The notes: generated by a model not told the origin, from the sequence alone. A stretch of DNA of 39,543 bases from Nostoc sp. NOS(2021) (GCF_017115025.1 NZ_JABXKM010000078.1:1-39543); one strand, 5' to 3'; positions 17,746 to 27,379 are shown, numbered from the stretch's first letter. Program-made: numbers and translations.

Positions 17746-19008
17746 TTATTTAATTTCTGCTAGCAGTTCGTCCAAAGCTTCTTGGCTAAATTCAACTTCC
17801 GGGAAATCTGAAGGAGTATAGCCACCTGCCTCTGGGGATAAGCAGTGGGCAATAATAGTTTCTAAGGCTTCTATATACTCATTAGCCAGATTTTCTACAG
17901 TGGCCCAGCAATGGAAATGCTCACTATATTGCCACTCTACTTTCAGCCTCCCTTCAACAACTAATCCATTTACACTTAACAAATGGCGGCGCTGTCCTTT
18001 GGGGCTGTGAATGGAACCGCTAGACTCTTGGGCATATTTCCATCCAAGGGTTGCTAACTGCGTTTGATCAAATTGACCCAAGTAGTTAAAGCTCACCTCA
18101 GCTTGGGGGAACGCTTGTAATTTATTGTGAGCGATCGCATCTAAACTCAGATAGCGCCAGATGCCATAATCAATACCCCGGTTGGGAATACGTCGCAGTT
18201 GCTCTTTTACCGACTTGATAACCTCTCCGAGATCATCTTGATCCTCAAGTTTTAATAGAAGGGGGAATATACTAGTAAACCAGCCTACCGTTCGGGACAA
18301 GTCCACATCATCAAACAAGTCCTCTCGTCCATGACCTTCTAAGTCAATCAGTAGAAAGTAAGAACCTGTCCAACGAGTGAAAGTCTGCACCAATGCCGTC
18401 AGCAGCACATCGTTAATTTGGGTGTTGTAGGCAAAGGGAACATCCTGCAACAGGGTGCGAGTCTGTTCCACACTCAGGTATACAGATACAATCCGACTAG
18501 AAGCTACAGTGTTATCTTGAGCAACAGCAGCATAATCCAACGGTAAAGGAGCAATTGGGAACCGCATTGAGTCCAGCCAGTAATCTAGCTGTGAATGAAG
18601 TTCTTGACTGCGGGCATAATCCTGCAATCGAATTGCCCAATCCTTAAAGGAAGTTGTTTTTGCAGGTAGTTGGATACTTTTGCCAATTTCTAATTGTTTG
18701 TATGCCCCAGATAAGTCTTCTAGCAAAATCCGCCACGAGATCCCATCTACAGCCAAGTGATGGATGACGATGAGTAAACGTCCGGGAGAATTGCCTAAGT
18801 GAAACAGAATGACCCGCATCAGCGGCCCATCTGCTAAGTTCAGCGTCCTTTGTGCTTCGTCCGCCCTTGCTGCGATCGCTTTTAACTGTTCTGCTGGGGG
18901 CAGATATGACAAATCTGCAATGCCCAACGAGACTCCATCGCCCACATCATAGCATGAACGCCAACCGCTCTTGGGGATATGCCGGGTCAAGCGGTACATA
19001 AGCCCCAC
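17746..19008 (-). pseudogene. aerB: 3' fragment of an AerB-like NRPS: truncated epimerization domain
   Basis: From about 18955 downward the frame encodes most of an NRPS epimerization domain: VIHHLAVDGISWRILLEDL, VGWFTSIFPLLL, RGIDYGIWRYL and SFNYLGQFDQ, ending EALDELLAEIK. The first part of the domain is missing. The roughly 18 codons from the GTG at 19008 are A-domain DNA read in the wrong frame (MGLMYRLTRHIPKSGWRS), so this start is not genuine. Aeruginosin AerB proteins end in an E domain that makes a D-amino acid residue. Between the A-domain stub and this piece, the rest of A, the whole carrier domain and the N-terminal part of E are gone (estimated 600 or more residues). Even if translated it would have no carrier to act on. 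Confidence 0.85.
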
Positions 19009-20860
19009 CAGCCTTGAGAATGCCCAGCAATCCTACCACCATTAAGGGCGATGCCTTCTCCTGTCGGAGACGCTGCGCGAACGGCAACGTCTTCGACGAA
19101 CGCTCAATGCAAATTCCCACCAATACCTCTGCACCCACACCTAAAGTTTGCAGATATTGCGCCAACTGATTTGCGCGATCGTTCAACTGTTGGTATGTCA
19201 GGGACTCGTCCTCATAGACCACAGCTACTGCATTTGGTGTTTTTTCAACCTGCTCCTCAAATAACTGATGGATGCATTTGCTGTCAGGATAGGGCGTATA
19301 AGTATCATTCCATTCCACTAGCAACTGATGTCGCTCCTGCTGGTTCAGCAGTGGTAATTCACCAATAAGTTGATTCGGATTAGCAATCATCGCTGCTAAC
19401 AAAGTCTGGAAATGACTTGTCATCCTCGCAATAGTATCTGCCTCAAATAGGTCGCTGTTATATTCCCACGAACCTATCAGTCCCTCTTTTGTCTCCCAAA
19501 CTGCCAAGGTCAAATCAAACTGAGATGTTCCACGTTCTACAAATTGAGGAGTTAGGGTAAGATTAGGCAATTCTAATGTATCCAACAAGAAATTCTCTAA
19601 GACAAACACCACTTGGAATAGGGGATTGTAGCTGAGAGAACGTTCTGGCTGCAACGCTTCTACCACTTGTTCAAAGGGAACATCCTGGTGAGTGTAAGCG
19701 GACGTTGCAACTTGTCGCACTTGAGAGAGAAACTCACTGAAACTAGGATTTCCCTTGATCTGGTGACGCAGTACCAATGTATTGACAAAAAAGCCAATCA
19801 ATGATTCTATCTCTCTGCGGTTGCGGTTGGCAATGGGGCTACCAATGCAGATATCATCTTGACCAGTGTAACGAAACATTAAAACGACGAAAGCCGCCAG
19901 TAGTGTATGAAATAGGGTAGCTCCTGACTGTTGGCTGAAGGTTTTGATTTGCTTGCTCAAATTCTGGTCAATTTGAAATTCCTGGGTAGCACCACAGAAA
20001 GTCTGAACGGGGGGGCGTGGTTTGTCTGTGGGTAGTTCTAATAAGGGTGTAGCACCAGTTAACTGTTGCTTCCAGTAATTTAGTTGCTGTTTTTGAACTT
20101 CCTCGGTCAACCACTGTCGCTGCCAAACTGCAAAATCAGCATACTGGATGGGCAACTCAGGGAGGAGCAAAGGGGAAGCAAGAGTAAAAGCTCGGTAGAG
20201 GATGGACAACTCTTGGATGAATATCCCCATTGACCAGCCATCTGTGATGATATGGTGCATAATTAACACCAGCACGTAGGACTCTGACCCCAGCCGCAGT
20301 AAAGTGACCCGCAACAAAGGGCCATTACTCAAATCAAAAGGTTGGCGAGCTTCTTTTGTGACAATCTGTTGTACCTCTGATTCTTTTAAACCTTGCAAGT
20401 CCAGAATTGGTATAGCGGTTGTCAAGCTGGGGGAAATTACCTGCAAGGGTTTTCCATCTACTGCGGGAAATGTTGTCCGCAGAATTTCGTGACGGCGGAT
20501 GATTTCGTTAATACTCTGCCCAAGAGCTTCTACGTTGAGTACACCTTCAACGCGCAACTGTAAACCCTCGTTATAAAATGGGCTTTGGCTCTCTAATTGA
20601 TAAAGAAACCACATCCTCTGCTGGGCAAAGGATAAAGGCAACTCTCCAGAGCGCTGTATAGATAGTATTGGCTCAGATGAGTCTGTCGCATTCTTAGCTT
20701 CTTCTAGAAAAGCCAGGATTTCTGATTTGCGCCCTAGCAGTTTGTTTTTCAGGTCTGGGTTCATCACTCCCTTGGGAGCGCGATAGTTTAACTGGTCGCC
20801 TTCCAGCCAAATTTTTATGCCTAAACTATTTAAATAAGATACAAATTCTATTATTGTCAT
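18947..20860 (-). pseudogene. aerB: 5' fragment of an AerB-like NRPS: docking-C-partial A
   Basis: These 637 codons encode a TubC-type N-terminal docking region (MTIIEFVSYLNSLGIKIWLE), a complete condensation domain (SFAQQRMWFLYQLE; HHIITDGWS; IGFFVNTLVLRH) and only the first ~110 residues of an adenylation domain (QLLVEWNDTYTPYP to YPQERLAFML). The frame then hits TGA at the junction with the epimerization fragment. The stub lacks A3-A10, so it cannot activate an amino acid. A 48-bp repeat sits in frame inside the stub. The start codon directly follows the end of the aerA-like frame (20861), as expected for adjacent assembly-line genes. Docking and C domains look intact, so the damage seems recent. 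Confidence 0.87.
19049..19096. repeat. 48-bp small dispersed repeat inserted in the aerB A-domain stub
   Basis: A 48-bp block containing TCGGAGACGCTGCGCGAACG splits the motif VGICIERS-PLMVVGLLGILKAGG, adding exactly 16 codons (SKTLPFAQRLRQEKAS). The same triplet (TCG on the coding strand) flanks both sides, which would fit a short target duplication. Sequences with GGAGACGCTGCGCGAACG are characteristic of small mobile repeats in Nostoc genomes. The frame is kept, so this insertion alone need not have killed the gene. Confidence 0.7.
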
Positions 20861-22924
20861 TTATAATACCCCTCCCTCATATTCTTTTTCTGCGTCATCA
20901 ATAGCTACATTCCACTTGATGACGACAGTTAACAGCGCCTCAAGGCTTTCTCCCAAACCGGCGACTGTCGGGGATGCAAAAAAACGATTTGGCGACAATT
21001 CAACAGAAAAAGTCTCACGCAACCGAGAAATGACTTGGAAGGCTAACAAAGAATTTCCTCCCAGTTCAAAGAAGTTGTCGTGAATGCCGATCTGAGATAT
21101 TCCTAAAACTTCTTGCCAGTTTTGAGCTATTTGGCGTTCCGTTTCGTTTCGGGGAGCGATCGCTCCTCTACGAGTCATACCCCTAGCCAGTAAGTCTCGA
21201 TTAATTTCGCCCCTGGCGGTGAGGGGCATTTCTGATAGTTGCACGAAATCACAGTTAACAGTGGTTGTAAAGCGATCGCGCACCGTCAAATCTGATAACT
21301 CTGGTACAGAAGAACCGTTACTCGTCGTGAAATAGGCAGTTAATTTCTGTAACCCTGGAAACTCCGAGGTAAAACGCCGAATTTTGGAATTGCTGCCATC
21401 TAAACCGACTATCAGCTGTGCTTGGTCATGATATAAACCAGCCAAGAAGGAATATAACCCTTGTTGAAGGCTCATCTCATAATAGCCTTGAGCGTGGGTG
21501 ATTTCTTGCCTCTGATAACCCTTGTTGATCCCTGTGTCACGCCAAATTGTCCAAGCAAAGCAATAGCTATGCAACCCACCCAGAGAACGTTGGTATTGAT
21601 TAAAGCTTTCCAAAAAATTGTTAGCAGCAGCATAAGCAGAAATTGTGGCTCCACCAAAGAAACTCGCCAAAGACGAAAAGCTAATGAAAACCCCCTGCCC
21701 TTGCTTCTTAAGCACCTGATGCAGCACCCAAGCACCTAACACTTTGGGACGTAAAATTGCGGCTAAACTCTGCGGTGTTTCATCCACTAATATTTGTTCG
21801 TGATAAGTTCCCGCCAGATGAATCACCCCATCCAGCTGACTTCCCCAATTAGCCTTGACTTTTTCCACCACTTGTTGAGTTGCTTGAAAGTCGCAGATAT
21901 CCACTGCCTCATAAACCACCGATCCAAGCTGCTTTAATTCCTGGTAAAGCTTTACTTTTTCTAATATTTCCGTAGAGACGTTGGATGTAATATCTTCACT
22001 TGGTAAACGAGTTCGCCCTAATAATAATAATTTGGCATTAAAAAACTTAATCAGATATTTAGCAATTTCAACCGCAACACCCCCAAGTCCACCACTTATT
22101 AGATACATCCCCCCTGCTTTAAAGGGAAGTTCTTGCTTTGGTTTGTCTTGCAGATTGACTTTTTCCAAACCTGCAACAAAACGCTGTCCGTTTCGATAAG
22201 CTACCTCTTGCTCTTTTGATAAAAGCTGGAGTTCTTGTAGAATATGGTTCCCATCCACCTGTACCGAATTTGGTGCCAAATCGATGTGACGACAATTTAA
22301 CCAGGGAATTTCCTGGGGAATAGTTTTAATTACACCTAAAACTGGAGATTTTTCATAAGCTATCTTGTCTGTTGGTTGCGTAGACTGGGTGTAGCTAGAA
22401 ACAAATAATAACTGAATTAAATCTTGGAAAACCTGAGTTTTTGCTAAGGCTTGGACAAGAAACAACAAACTGTAGATTCCCTGGTATTGGGCTTTTTCAA
22501 GAGCTTCTGTGCTTTTGATTTCTCCGCTATACTCCTGATAATTCCACAGATGGAGAATCTGACCAATGGTCAGGTTATCTGCTTTTATGGTCTCAAGCAA
22601 TAGCTGATAATGGTCTGCATTTGCAGGAGCTAAACAGAAATGATTGGGACTTTTTTTAGCAAAATCAGATCCGGGTGAAACACACAGATATGGCAGGTTT
22701 TGCTGTTCCAGTTGTTGGCAAATAAATGTCCCCAATCCTAACTCGTCGAGGAATACTATGGTAAGACAACCTTCAGGTAAAGTCTTCAAAACCTTGGCTT
22801 GCTTACGTCGCCAGACTTTTTGGTAGAACCAATCAGGAATAGTGTTGTTATTGCCTAGTAAGATATCGAATTGCTTGAGAATTGGGTTGAACTCACCTGC
22901 ATGGAAGCGATCGCTAAGTTGCGA
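20861..22924 (-). pseudogene. aerA: AerA-like loading module, downstream part: ketoreductase and carrier
   Basis: This is the in-frame continuation of the AMP-ligase frame after a TGA at 22925-22927. It holds a PKS-type ketoreductase (MYLISGGLGGVAVEIAKYL; FISFSSLASFFGG; AYAAANNFLE, with catalytic S, Y and N present) and a carrier domain (DNFFELGGNSLLAFQVI). In aeruginosin AerA the KR reduces a tethered arylpyruvate to an aryllactate, which caps the peptide. No ATG, GTG or good ribosome site follows the stop; the first candidate start is a TTG at 22789 (VLKTLPEG region). Independent translation is therefore unlikely without read-through. The last codons lie next to the ATG of the aerB-like gene. 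Confidence 0.85.
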
Positions 22925-24412
22925 TCACTGGATTTTACCAATGACGGTTTTGGGGATATCTTCTTTAGCTATTAAAATTAAATAATCAGGATTCAACCCT
23001 ACTTTATTCACCACTGTCTGCCGAATTTTCTTCAGTAGCTCTAATAGTTTTTTGTCTTCCGTAATCGGCGAATTGAAGAAGATAGCTAGTTTCTCTGTTG
23101 TACCATCAGCATTGCAGACTGCACAAGCGGCAGTGTAGGACACTTCTATTTCTGCAATTTCTTCAACTACTGCTTCAATTTCATGGCTGTAATAGTTGGC
23201 TCCATTAATAATAATAGTTTCTTTGGCGCGACCAGTAACCACCAATTGTCTGTTGGCAATGAATCCTAAATCTCCAGTATCAAACCAGCCATCTTTTAAA
23301 AAGGATTGATCGTTGGCATCGAGGTTGTTGTAATATCCTGGAGAAACTGCATCACCTTTGACTTGCAAACGACCTATGGTGTCTTCTCTTAATACAGAGT
23401 TTTGATCATCTACTACGCGAATGGTAATTCCAGGAATGACTGAGCCTAAGTCGGTAAAAGTATTATGATTCGGATAGTCTATTTCTACTCGTTTAATAGT
23501 ACCTTGCAATATAGATTTGTCTATCCTATGGAACAACAGAGGTGCTTCTTTGATGGGCTGATAATATGTAATCCCCGAACCCATCTCTGCCATTCCAAAA
23601 GCTGGTCTGATTGCTGTTGCTTTGAGTCCATAGGCAACCAAATTTTCTCGAAAATCCTCCACAGCTTTACTGGATACTGCTTCACCAGCTGTAAGCAGGA
23701 ATTTCACGCAGGATAAGTTCCAGTTTTGTTCTGGTTCTTGTTTGAGGGAGTCATTAACTATGGCATAGGCAAAGTTGGGTGCCCAGCTATGAGTAATCCG
23801 GTATTTGTGGATCAAATCCAACCAGTTGAGGATGCGACCCAAGATATATTCTTTTTGTGCATAAATCAGGGTGCAACCTAATTCGACACCACGGATATGC
23901 CAGTCGGAAATGCTGCCAATGTGATCGAACGGCAGCCAATTCAAAATCAAATCTTCTCGCTTGTGTTGATTGAGTTGGTTAGCTCCTCTGGCGCGAGCAA
24001 TGAGATTTTGATGAGTCAATTGAACGCATTTTGGTATTCCTGTACTGCCAGAAGTCAGGTTGAAAAAAGCCACATCATTTGGTTGACTATGATGATATTG
24101 TTTGCTGGCGGTATTGTTTTTTAATGCTTCAATCGTGCCTACCTTTAGGCGTTCTGCTGGTAGCCATTGCGATAGTAATTCTACTTCTTGTTTGAGAGCT
24201 TCCGTAGTTAAGATGACTGGACTATCTAAGAACTGCCAAATATGACAAAGCTTATCCACCACCTTGTTTGATTCTCTATAAGTCGGTGGCACTTCCATGA
24301 TTACGGGTACAAAGCCTCCTAATAGGCACCCCCAAAAGGTTGGAATGATGTCACAGCTAAGTTCCATCTGCAATATGACTTTGTTTTTTGGCTTGAGTCC
24401 CAAGTTTCTCAA
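22925..24412 (-). pseudogene. aerA: AerA-like loading module, upstream part: AMP ligase without its start
   Basis: This is an AMP-binding ligase of the type that loads arylpyruvates in aeruginosin AerA and related starter modules. Motifs are FFNLTSGSTGIPKCVQLTH (A3), NWLPFDHIGS, GWFDTGDLG (A7), VVTGRAKETIIINGANYYSH (A8) and PKTVIGKIQ (A10, with its lysine). A TGA follows the glutamine where family members have arginine; CGA to TGA would be one base change. The 24412 start is an internal TTG. The same frame clearly continues upstream through GWTELRQSYAELLEVAERIL to about 24478 and then into the tandem repeat, with no ATG or GTG before a TAA. The first few dozen residues of the domain are missing. 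The gene is broken at both ends of this piece. Confidence 0.87.
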
Positions 24413-24478
24413 ACCAGCAAGAATTCGCTCTGCAACTTCAAGTAACTCAGCATAGGATTGACGTAGTTCTGTCCATCC

Positions 24479-24579
24479 ACTTAAGCGGACAGTTAGGACA
24501 GTTAAGACATTTAAACGGACAGTTAGGACAGTTAAGACACTTAAGCGGACAGTTAGGACAGTTAAGACACTTAAGCGGG
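24479..24579. repeat. Three 30-bp tandem repeats plus a partial copy at the broken 5' end of aerA
   Basis: Units lie at 24479-24508, 24509-24538 and 24539-24568, with an 11-base partial copy to 24579. Each contains CGGACAGTTAGGACAGTTAA; the middle unit differs at two positions. On the minus strand the array is open and in frame with the AMP ligase, encoding RLSVLTVLTV repeated. The motif is not part of any AMP-ligase domain. It replaces the expected N-terminal coding sequence and lies next to an IS remnant. Confidence 0.9.
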
Positions 24580-24754
24580 TAATTAAAATATTTAAAATAG
24601 TTAATAAATAACTGGAGTATTAGTTGGTGAATTGTTTAGTGTAACTCTGTGTGTGCATTATTCGCTGCCAAATTGCAACCTGCAACGTCACTTCATTTAC
24701 AATCATTAGACTTGTCGGGAAATAAGAGAGAATAGACAGCAGTGGTCGGGAAGG

Positions 24755-25142
24755 ATGATGCTGAATATTGAGTGCGGTGTAGATCGACTATTGCGAGCAT
24801 TAACTGGGTTGAACCGTAAAGCGTTTGATGCCCTATTGCCCATCTTTACCACGTACCTCGGTACTCAACAGACTAAGCTTCGTCAACGTGTCCTGGGCGG
24901 AGGACGCAAAGCCCGCTTGCGAAAAGCCCAAGACAAATTATTTTTCATCCTATTTTACTTCAAATATTACCCAACCTTTGATATGCATTGCTCCCAAGCA
25001 CATGAGTGGATACATCGATTGCAGCCAGTCTTAGAAGCGGACTTGGGGCAGAAAATGGCGCTGCAAGAACGCCATCTTGAAAGCATTGAAGCATTTTTGT
25101 CACGGTTTCCAGAAGTCCAACGGGTGATGATTGATGGAAGTT
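24755..25142 (+). pseudogene. Truncated IS5-type transposase (HTH_Tnp_4 part only)
   Basis: About 128 codons match the N-terminal part of small IS5-group transposases: LLRALTGLNRKAFDALLPIF, RQRVLGGGRKARL, KLFFILFYFKYYPTFDMHC and RFPEVQRVMIDGS. The IDG block carries the first catalytic aspartate. Intact relatives continue with ERPIQRP and a DDE domain, whereas here the frame runs SSTLSLAR then stop. The catalytic half is therefore missing. It lies in the roughly 860-bp gap between the aerA frame and the adenosine-deaminase-like gene. I found no clear terminal inverted repeats, so element ends are not defined. Insertion and later erosion could explain loss of the aerA start. Confidence 0.75.
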
Positions 25143-25341
25143 CTACACTTTCATTGGCTAGATAAGCTTTTTCTACCTACAAAAAATTTTTGGACAACCC
25201 ATACATCTCATTCGACTGTCTCTGTAAGGCACAGCGATGAGCAATTACAGCTTTCTCTACGACATCAGAAAAAATCAGTGATTGCAACATTAATTAACAT
25301 TAAATCACCTTATTTTATGAGCATACATCTCTAGGTGATCG

Positions 25342-26391
25342 TTAATTAGTATCTCTCATGGCCAAAATTTTAGGTGGTTCAGGTTTGAGCAAACCGTTCA
25401 ACAGGGATGCGGGAGGTTGACTGTAAGGCCAAGCAAAAGCATGACGGAAAGCTGCATCCTGACAAGCTTGTAGTTGTTCAAAACTAATAATGTTGTAAGT
25501 CAAGAGATTCTCATACTCAAATGGCAAACGCACATTGTGCAATCCAGCATTATCAGTACAAATAGCGATATCGACCCCAGCATCAAAACAACGATCAAAA
25601 ACTAATTGGAGTTGACGTATATCCTGCAAAGTACCAGTTTTCAGGTAAGTTGTTGGACAAACCTCCAAACATTGTCCGCGTTTAGCCACATCATTAAGTA
25701 ACTCTGGATATAGTAGGGGAATTTGAATGCCATGACCAATCCGCATCAAATAGGGTAACAGTTCTGGGTAACAACCGGCGGTGGTTTCATATAGATGTCC
25801 CGTGGTGTTAACGCCCAGCGATCGCGCATAATCATATAAGCTAATCCATTCTTCTAAGCGATCGGCATAATAGCTATCACCTCCCGCTACATCTACTGCA
25901 CAGACATACTGTTGATTTTGCGCCGCCAAATCAACAATCGCCTTGTTCACCTCATAGGGTAGGCGCGTGTGCATACAGAGAATTTGGCTAGTAACAATCG
26001 GATATTCTGGCTGGTGGCTGGCAAGTCCTACTACTTGCACAATTTCTGCCATCTTGTCAATTCTTTGGGATTGATTCAGATGCTCAGGTGTCCGCAAATA
26101 GGGAGTGTAGCGCAGTTCTAGATAGGCCAAATTTTCAAAAATGTAAGCACCCCGCACCAAGCGATAGATAAAGTAAGGCAAAGTCTCCACGGTTTGCACA
26201 CTTTCTACCAAGGTGTGTAATTCTAGATACTCATCTAGGGTGTTGCGTGGGCGAGTATAAAAATCTTCAAATTCTGAATAGTCAGCAAAGCGGGAAATCA
26301 ACTCCGAAGAATGTCGCTCGAAATATCGCCATAAAACTCGCGGTACGACCGAGCCGCCCAGATGCCTATGTAATTCAGCATATAAAGCCAT
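25342..26391 (-). CDS. Adenosine-deaminase-like metal-dependent hydrolase
   Basis: This protein of about 349 residues belongs to the adenosine/AMP deaminase fold. Starting at ATG 26391 it opens MALYAELHRHLGGS, with the HxH metal motif at the usual place. A longer frame from 26436 adds 15 residues; neither start has a good ribosome site, and I prefer 26391 because the metal motif then lies near the N terminus. Other motifs are present but changed: GHLYE where HAGE is usual (H and E kept), RIGHG, EVCPT for CPxSN, and ICTDNAGL where TDDP is usual. The metal-binding Asp stays but the following catalytic Asp is Asn. It may deaminate a different substrate or be altered in activity. It lies upstream of the broken aer block in the same orientation; no functional link is evident. 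Confidence 0.8.
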   Translation of the reverse strand: MALYAELHRHLGGSVVPRVLWRYFERHSSELISRFADYSEFEDFYTRPRNTLDEYLELHTLVESVQTVETLPYFIYRLVRGAYIFENLAYLELRYTPYLRTPEHLNQSQRIDKMAEIVQVVGLASHQPEYPIVTSQILCMHTRLPYEVNKAIVDLAAQNQQYVCAVDVAGGDSYYADRLEEWISLYDYARSLGVNTTGHLYETTAGCYPELLPYLMRIGHGIQIPLLYPELLNDVAKRGQCLEVCPTTYLKTGTLQDIRQLQLVFDRCFDAGVDIAICTDNAGLHNVRLPFEYENLLTYNIISFEQLQACQDAAFRHAFAWPYSQPPASLLNGLLKPEPPKILAMRDTN

Positions 26392-26610
26392 AGTGGTATT
26401 TTTAGGTAAAAATTTCACTAATTGTAACAAAAACATCGGAATAAAAAATCTGTACTCGAAAAAATTTAGCTCCAGAGAAATTGGAGTAGAGGTTTCCCAC
26501 CATCTGGATTTTTCAACAGAGGCTCTGACCTAGATGCTGCGTGAAGGTCGATATTTTATCCTTATTTTCTGAAAATCCAGCATTTAATAGTGTTTTGAGC
26601 ATAAATAAAC

Positions 26611-26638
26611 TTGACATTATCAAGATTAAATTGATAAT
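26611..26638 (+). promoter_or_regulatory. Sigma-70-like promoter overlapped by an 8-8 palindrome (spacer 26392-26754)
   Basis: TTGACA at 26611-26616 and GATAAT at 26633-26638 form a -35/-10 pair with a 16-bp spacer. ATTATCAA (26616-26623) and TTGATAAT (26631-26638) are perfect inverted repeats covering the spacer and the -10, an arrangement expected of a repressor operator. Transcription would run towards the small gene at 26755, leaving about 110 bases of leader. Nothing else stands out in this spacer apart from AT-rich sequence. Confidence 0.55.
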
Positions 26639-26754
26639 ATTAATACTCTTAATTTTTGTGTTACACTGAATGAACATTGCTATTGTTGAGCAAGTGAAAT
26701 ATAGCAATATATTTTTCCTTTAACTAAGCAAACTCCAGGCAAGGTTGGTATTAA

Positions 26755-26964
26755 TTGAAAATTCAAGCGTTGGATGTCAAGGCTGGCGATCGCATTATTG
26801 CTTACTGCAACAACAAAATGCAAACCTGCAAGGTAAAACGCATTTTAGATCCCGGTCAAGCTAATATCACACTATCAGTATTCACCTCTGAGAATTATCG
26901 CGGTTGCTCAGTTTCATCTGTAGTCCGCTTCCGGTCGAACGCCTTGGTTGATTTGGTAAGTTAA
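26755..26964 (+). CDS. Small conserved-looking hypothetical protein
   Basis: This is a 69-residue soluble protein with a TTG start and a weak AAGG a dozen bases upstream. Its opening, IQALDVKAGDRIIAYCNN, then QTCKVKRI, looks like a short beta-rich, SH3-like fold. No catalytic motif is visible. A good promoter with a palindrome lies 117-144 bp upstream on the same strand, which supports expression. Codon use and composition look like neighbouring genes. I cannot assign a function. Confidence 0.6.
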   Translation: MKIQALDVKAGDRIIAYCNNKMQTCKVKRILDPGQANITLSVFTSENYRGCSVSSVVRFRSNALVDLVS

Positions 26965-27041
26965 AAATCAAGTAAATATTCAATCTCAAAAATCTCTCTC
27001 GCTCTTGTCCAGCCTCAAAGTGGATCTAATTTTTTTGAAGT

Positions 27042-27070
27042 GCGATGCCTGCGGTGGGCTACGCCTACGC
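27042..27070. repeat. Small dispersed GC-rich repeat
   Basis: A 29-bp block beginning GCGATGCCTGCGGTGGGC and ending TACGCCTACGC matches a small dispersed repeat type frequent in Nostoc genomes. It lies in the 415-bp spacer 26965-27379, which has no convincing gene. An open frame across it on the minus strand reads through repeats. Confidence 0.55.
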
Positions 27071-27206
27071 GGATACAAATCCGTTAATTGTGGCTGGATG
27101 ATTTTTCCCAAAAGCGCCCTCACACTACACCAGTGCAGGCGACAGTAATTTATAAAATTCTGAGAGTAAAAATTGGGAGTGCGATCGTGCAAAGCGTCCA
27201 ACATAG

Positions 27207-27350
27207 GCGATGTCTAACGACAAGCCCTCCGGGTGACGCTCGATAGCGTTCACAAAGCGTCTGACTCGCTAACGCGGCGCTAATAGCAGTCGCTCATGGG
27301 GGAAACCCCCTGTTCCCGTGCTGCTTCACCGCTTTGCGTCTACGCATTAC
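27207..27350. repeat. Composite dispersed-repeat block with a GGGGG-AAA-CCCCC hairpin
   Basis: This 144-bp GC-rich stretch joins several short repeat types: AAGCCCTCCGGGTGACGCTC, AGCGTCTGACTCGCTAACGC, and a perfect 5-bp stem with AAA loop at 27298-27310, followed by GCTTTGCGTCTACGC. Its composition is unlike the AT-rich flanks. Such nested repeats accumulate in Nostoc spacers. It lies just 3' of the small gene ending at 27380. The hairpin lacks a T tract, so terminator function is unlikely. Confidence 0.6.
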
Positions 27351-27379
27351 TAAGATCAACCTCCAATTGATAACTTTTG

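Noticed and set aside
20861-22789. Independent ketoreductase-carrier gene starting at TTG 22789
   Set aside because: The frame is continuous upstream to the TGA with AerA-like sequence, and the TTG has no ribosome site.
26513-26707. A 64-codon minus-strand open frame
   Set aside because: AT-rich spacer covering the promoter and palindrome; no supporting feature.
26986-27204. A 72-codon minus-strand open frame
   Set aside because: It reads through dispersed repeats, has no family motif and no ribosome site.
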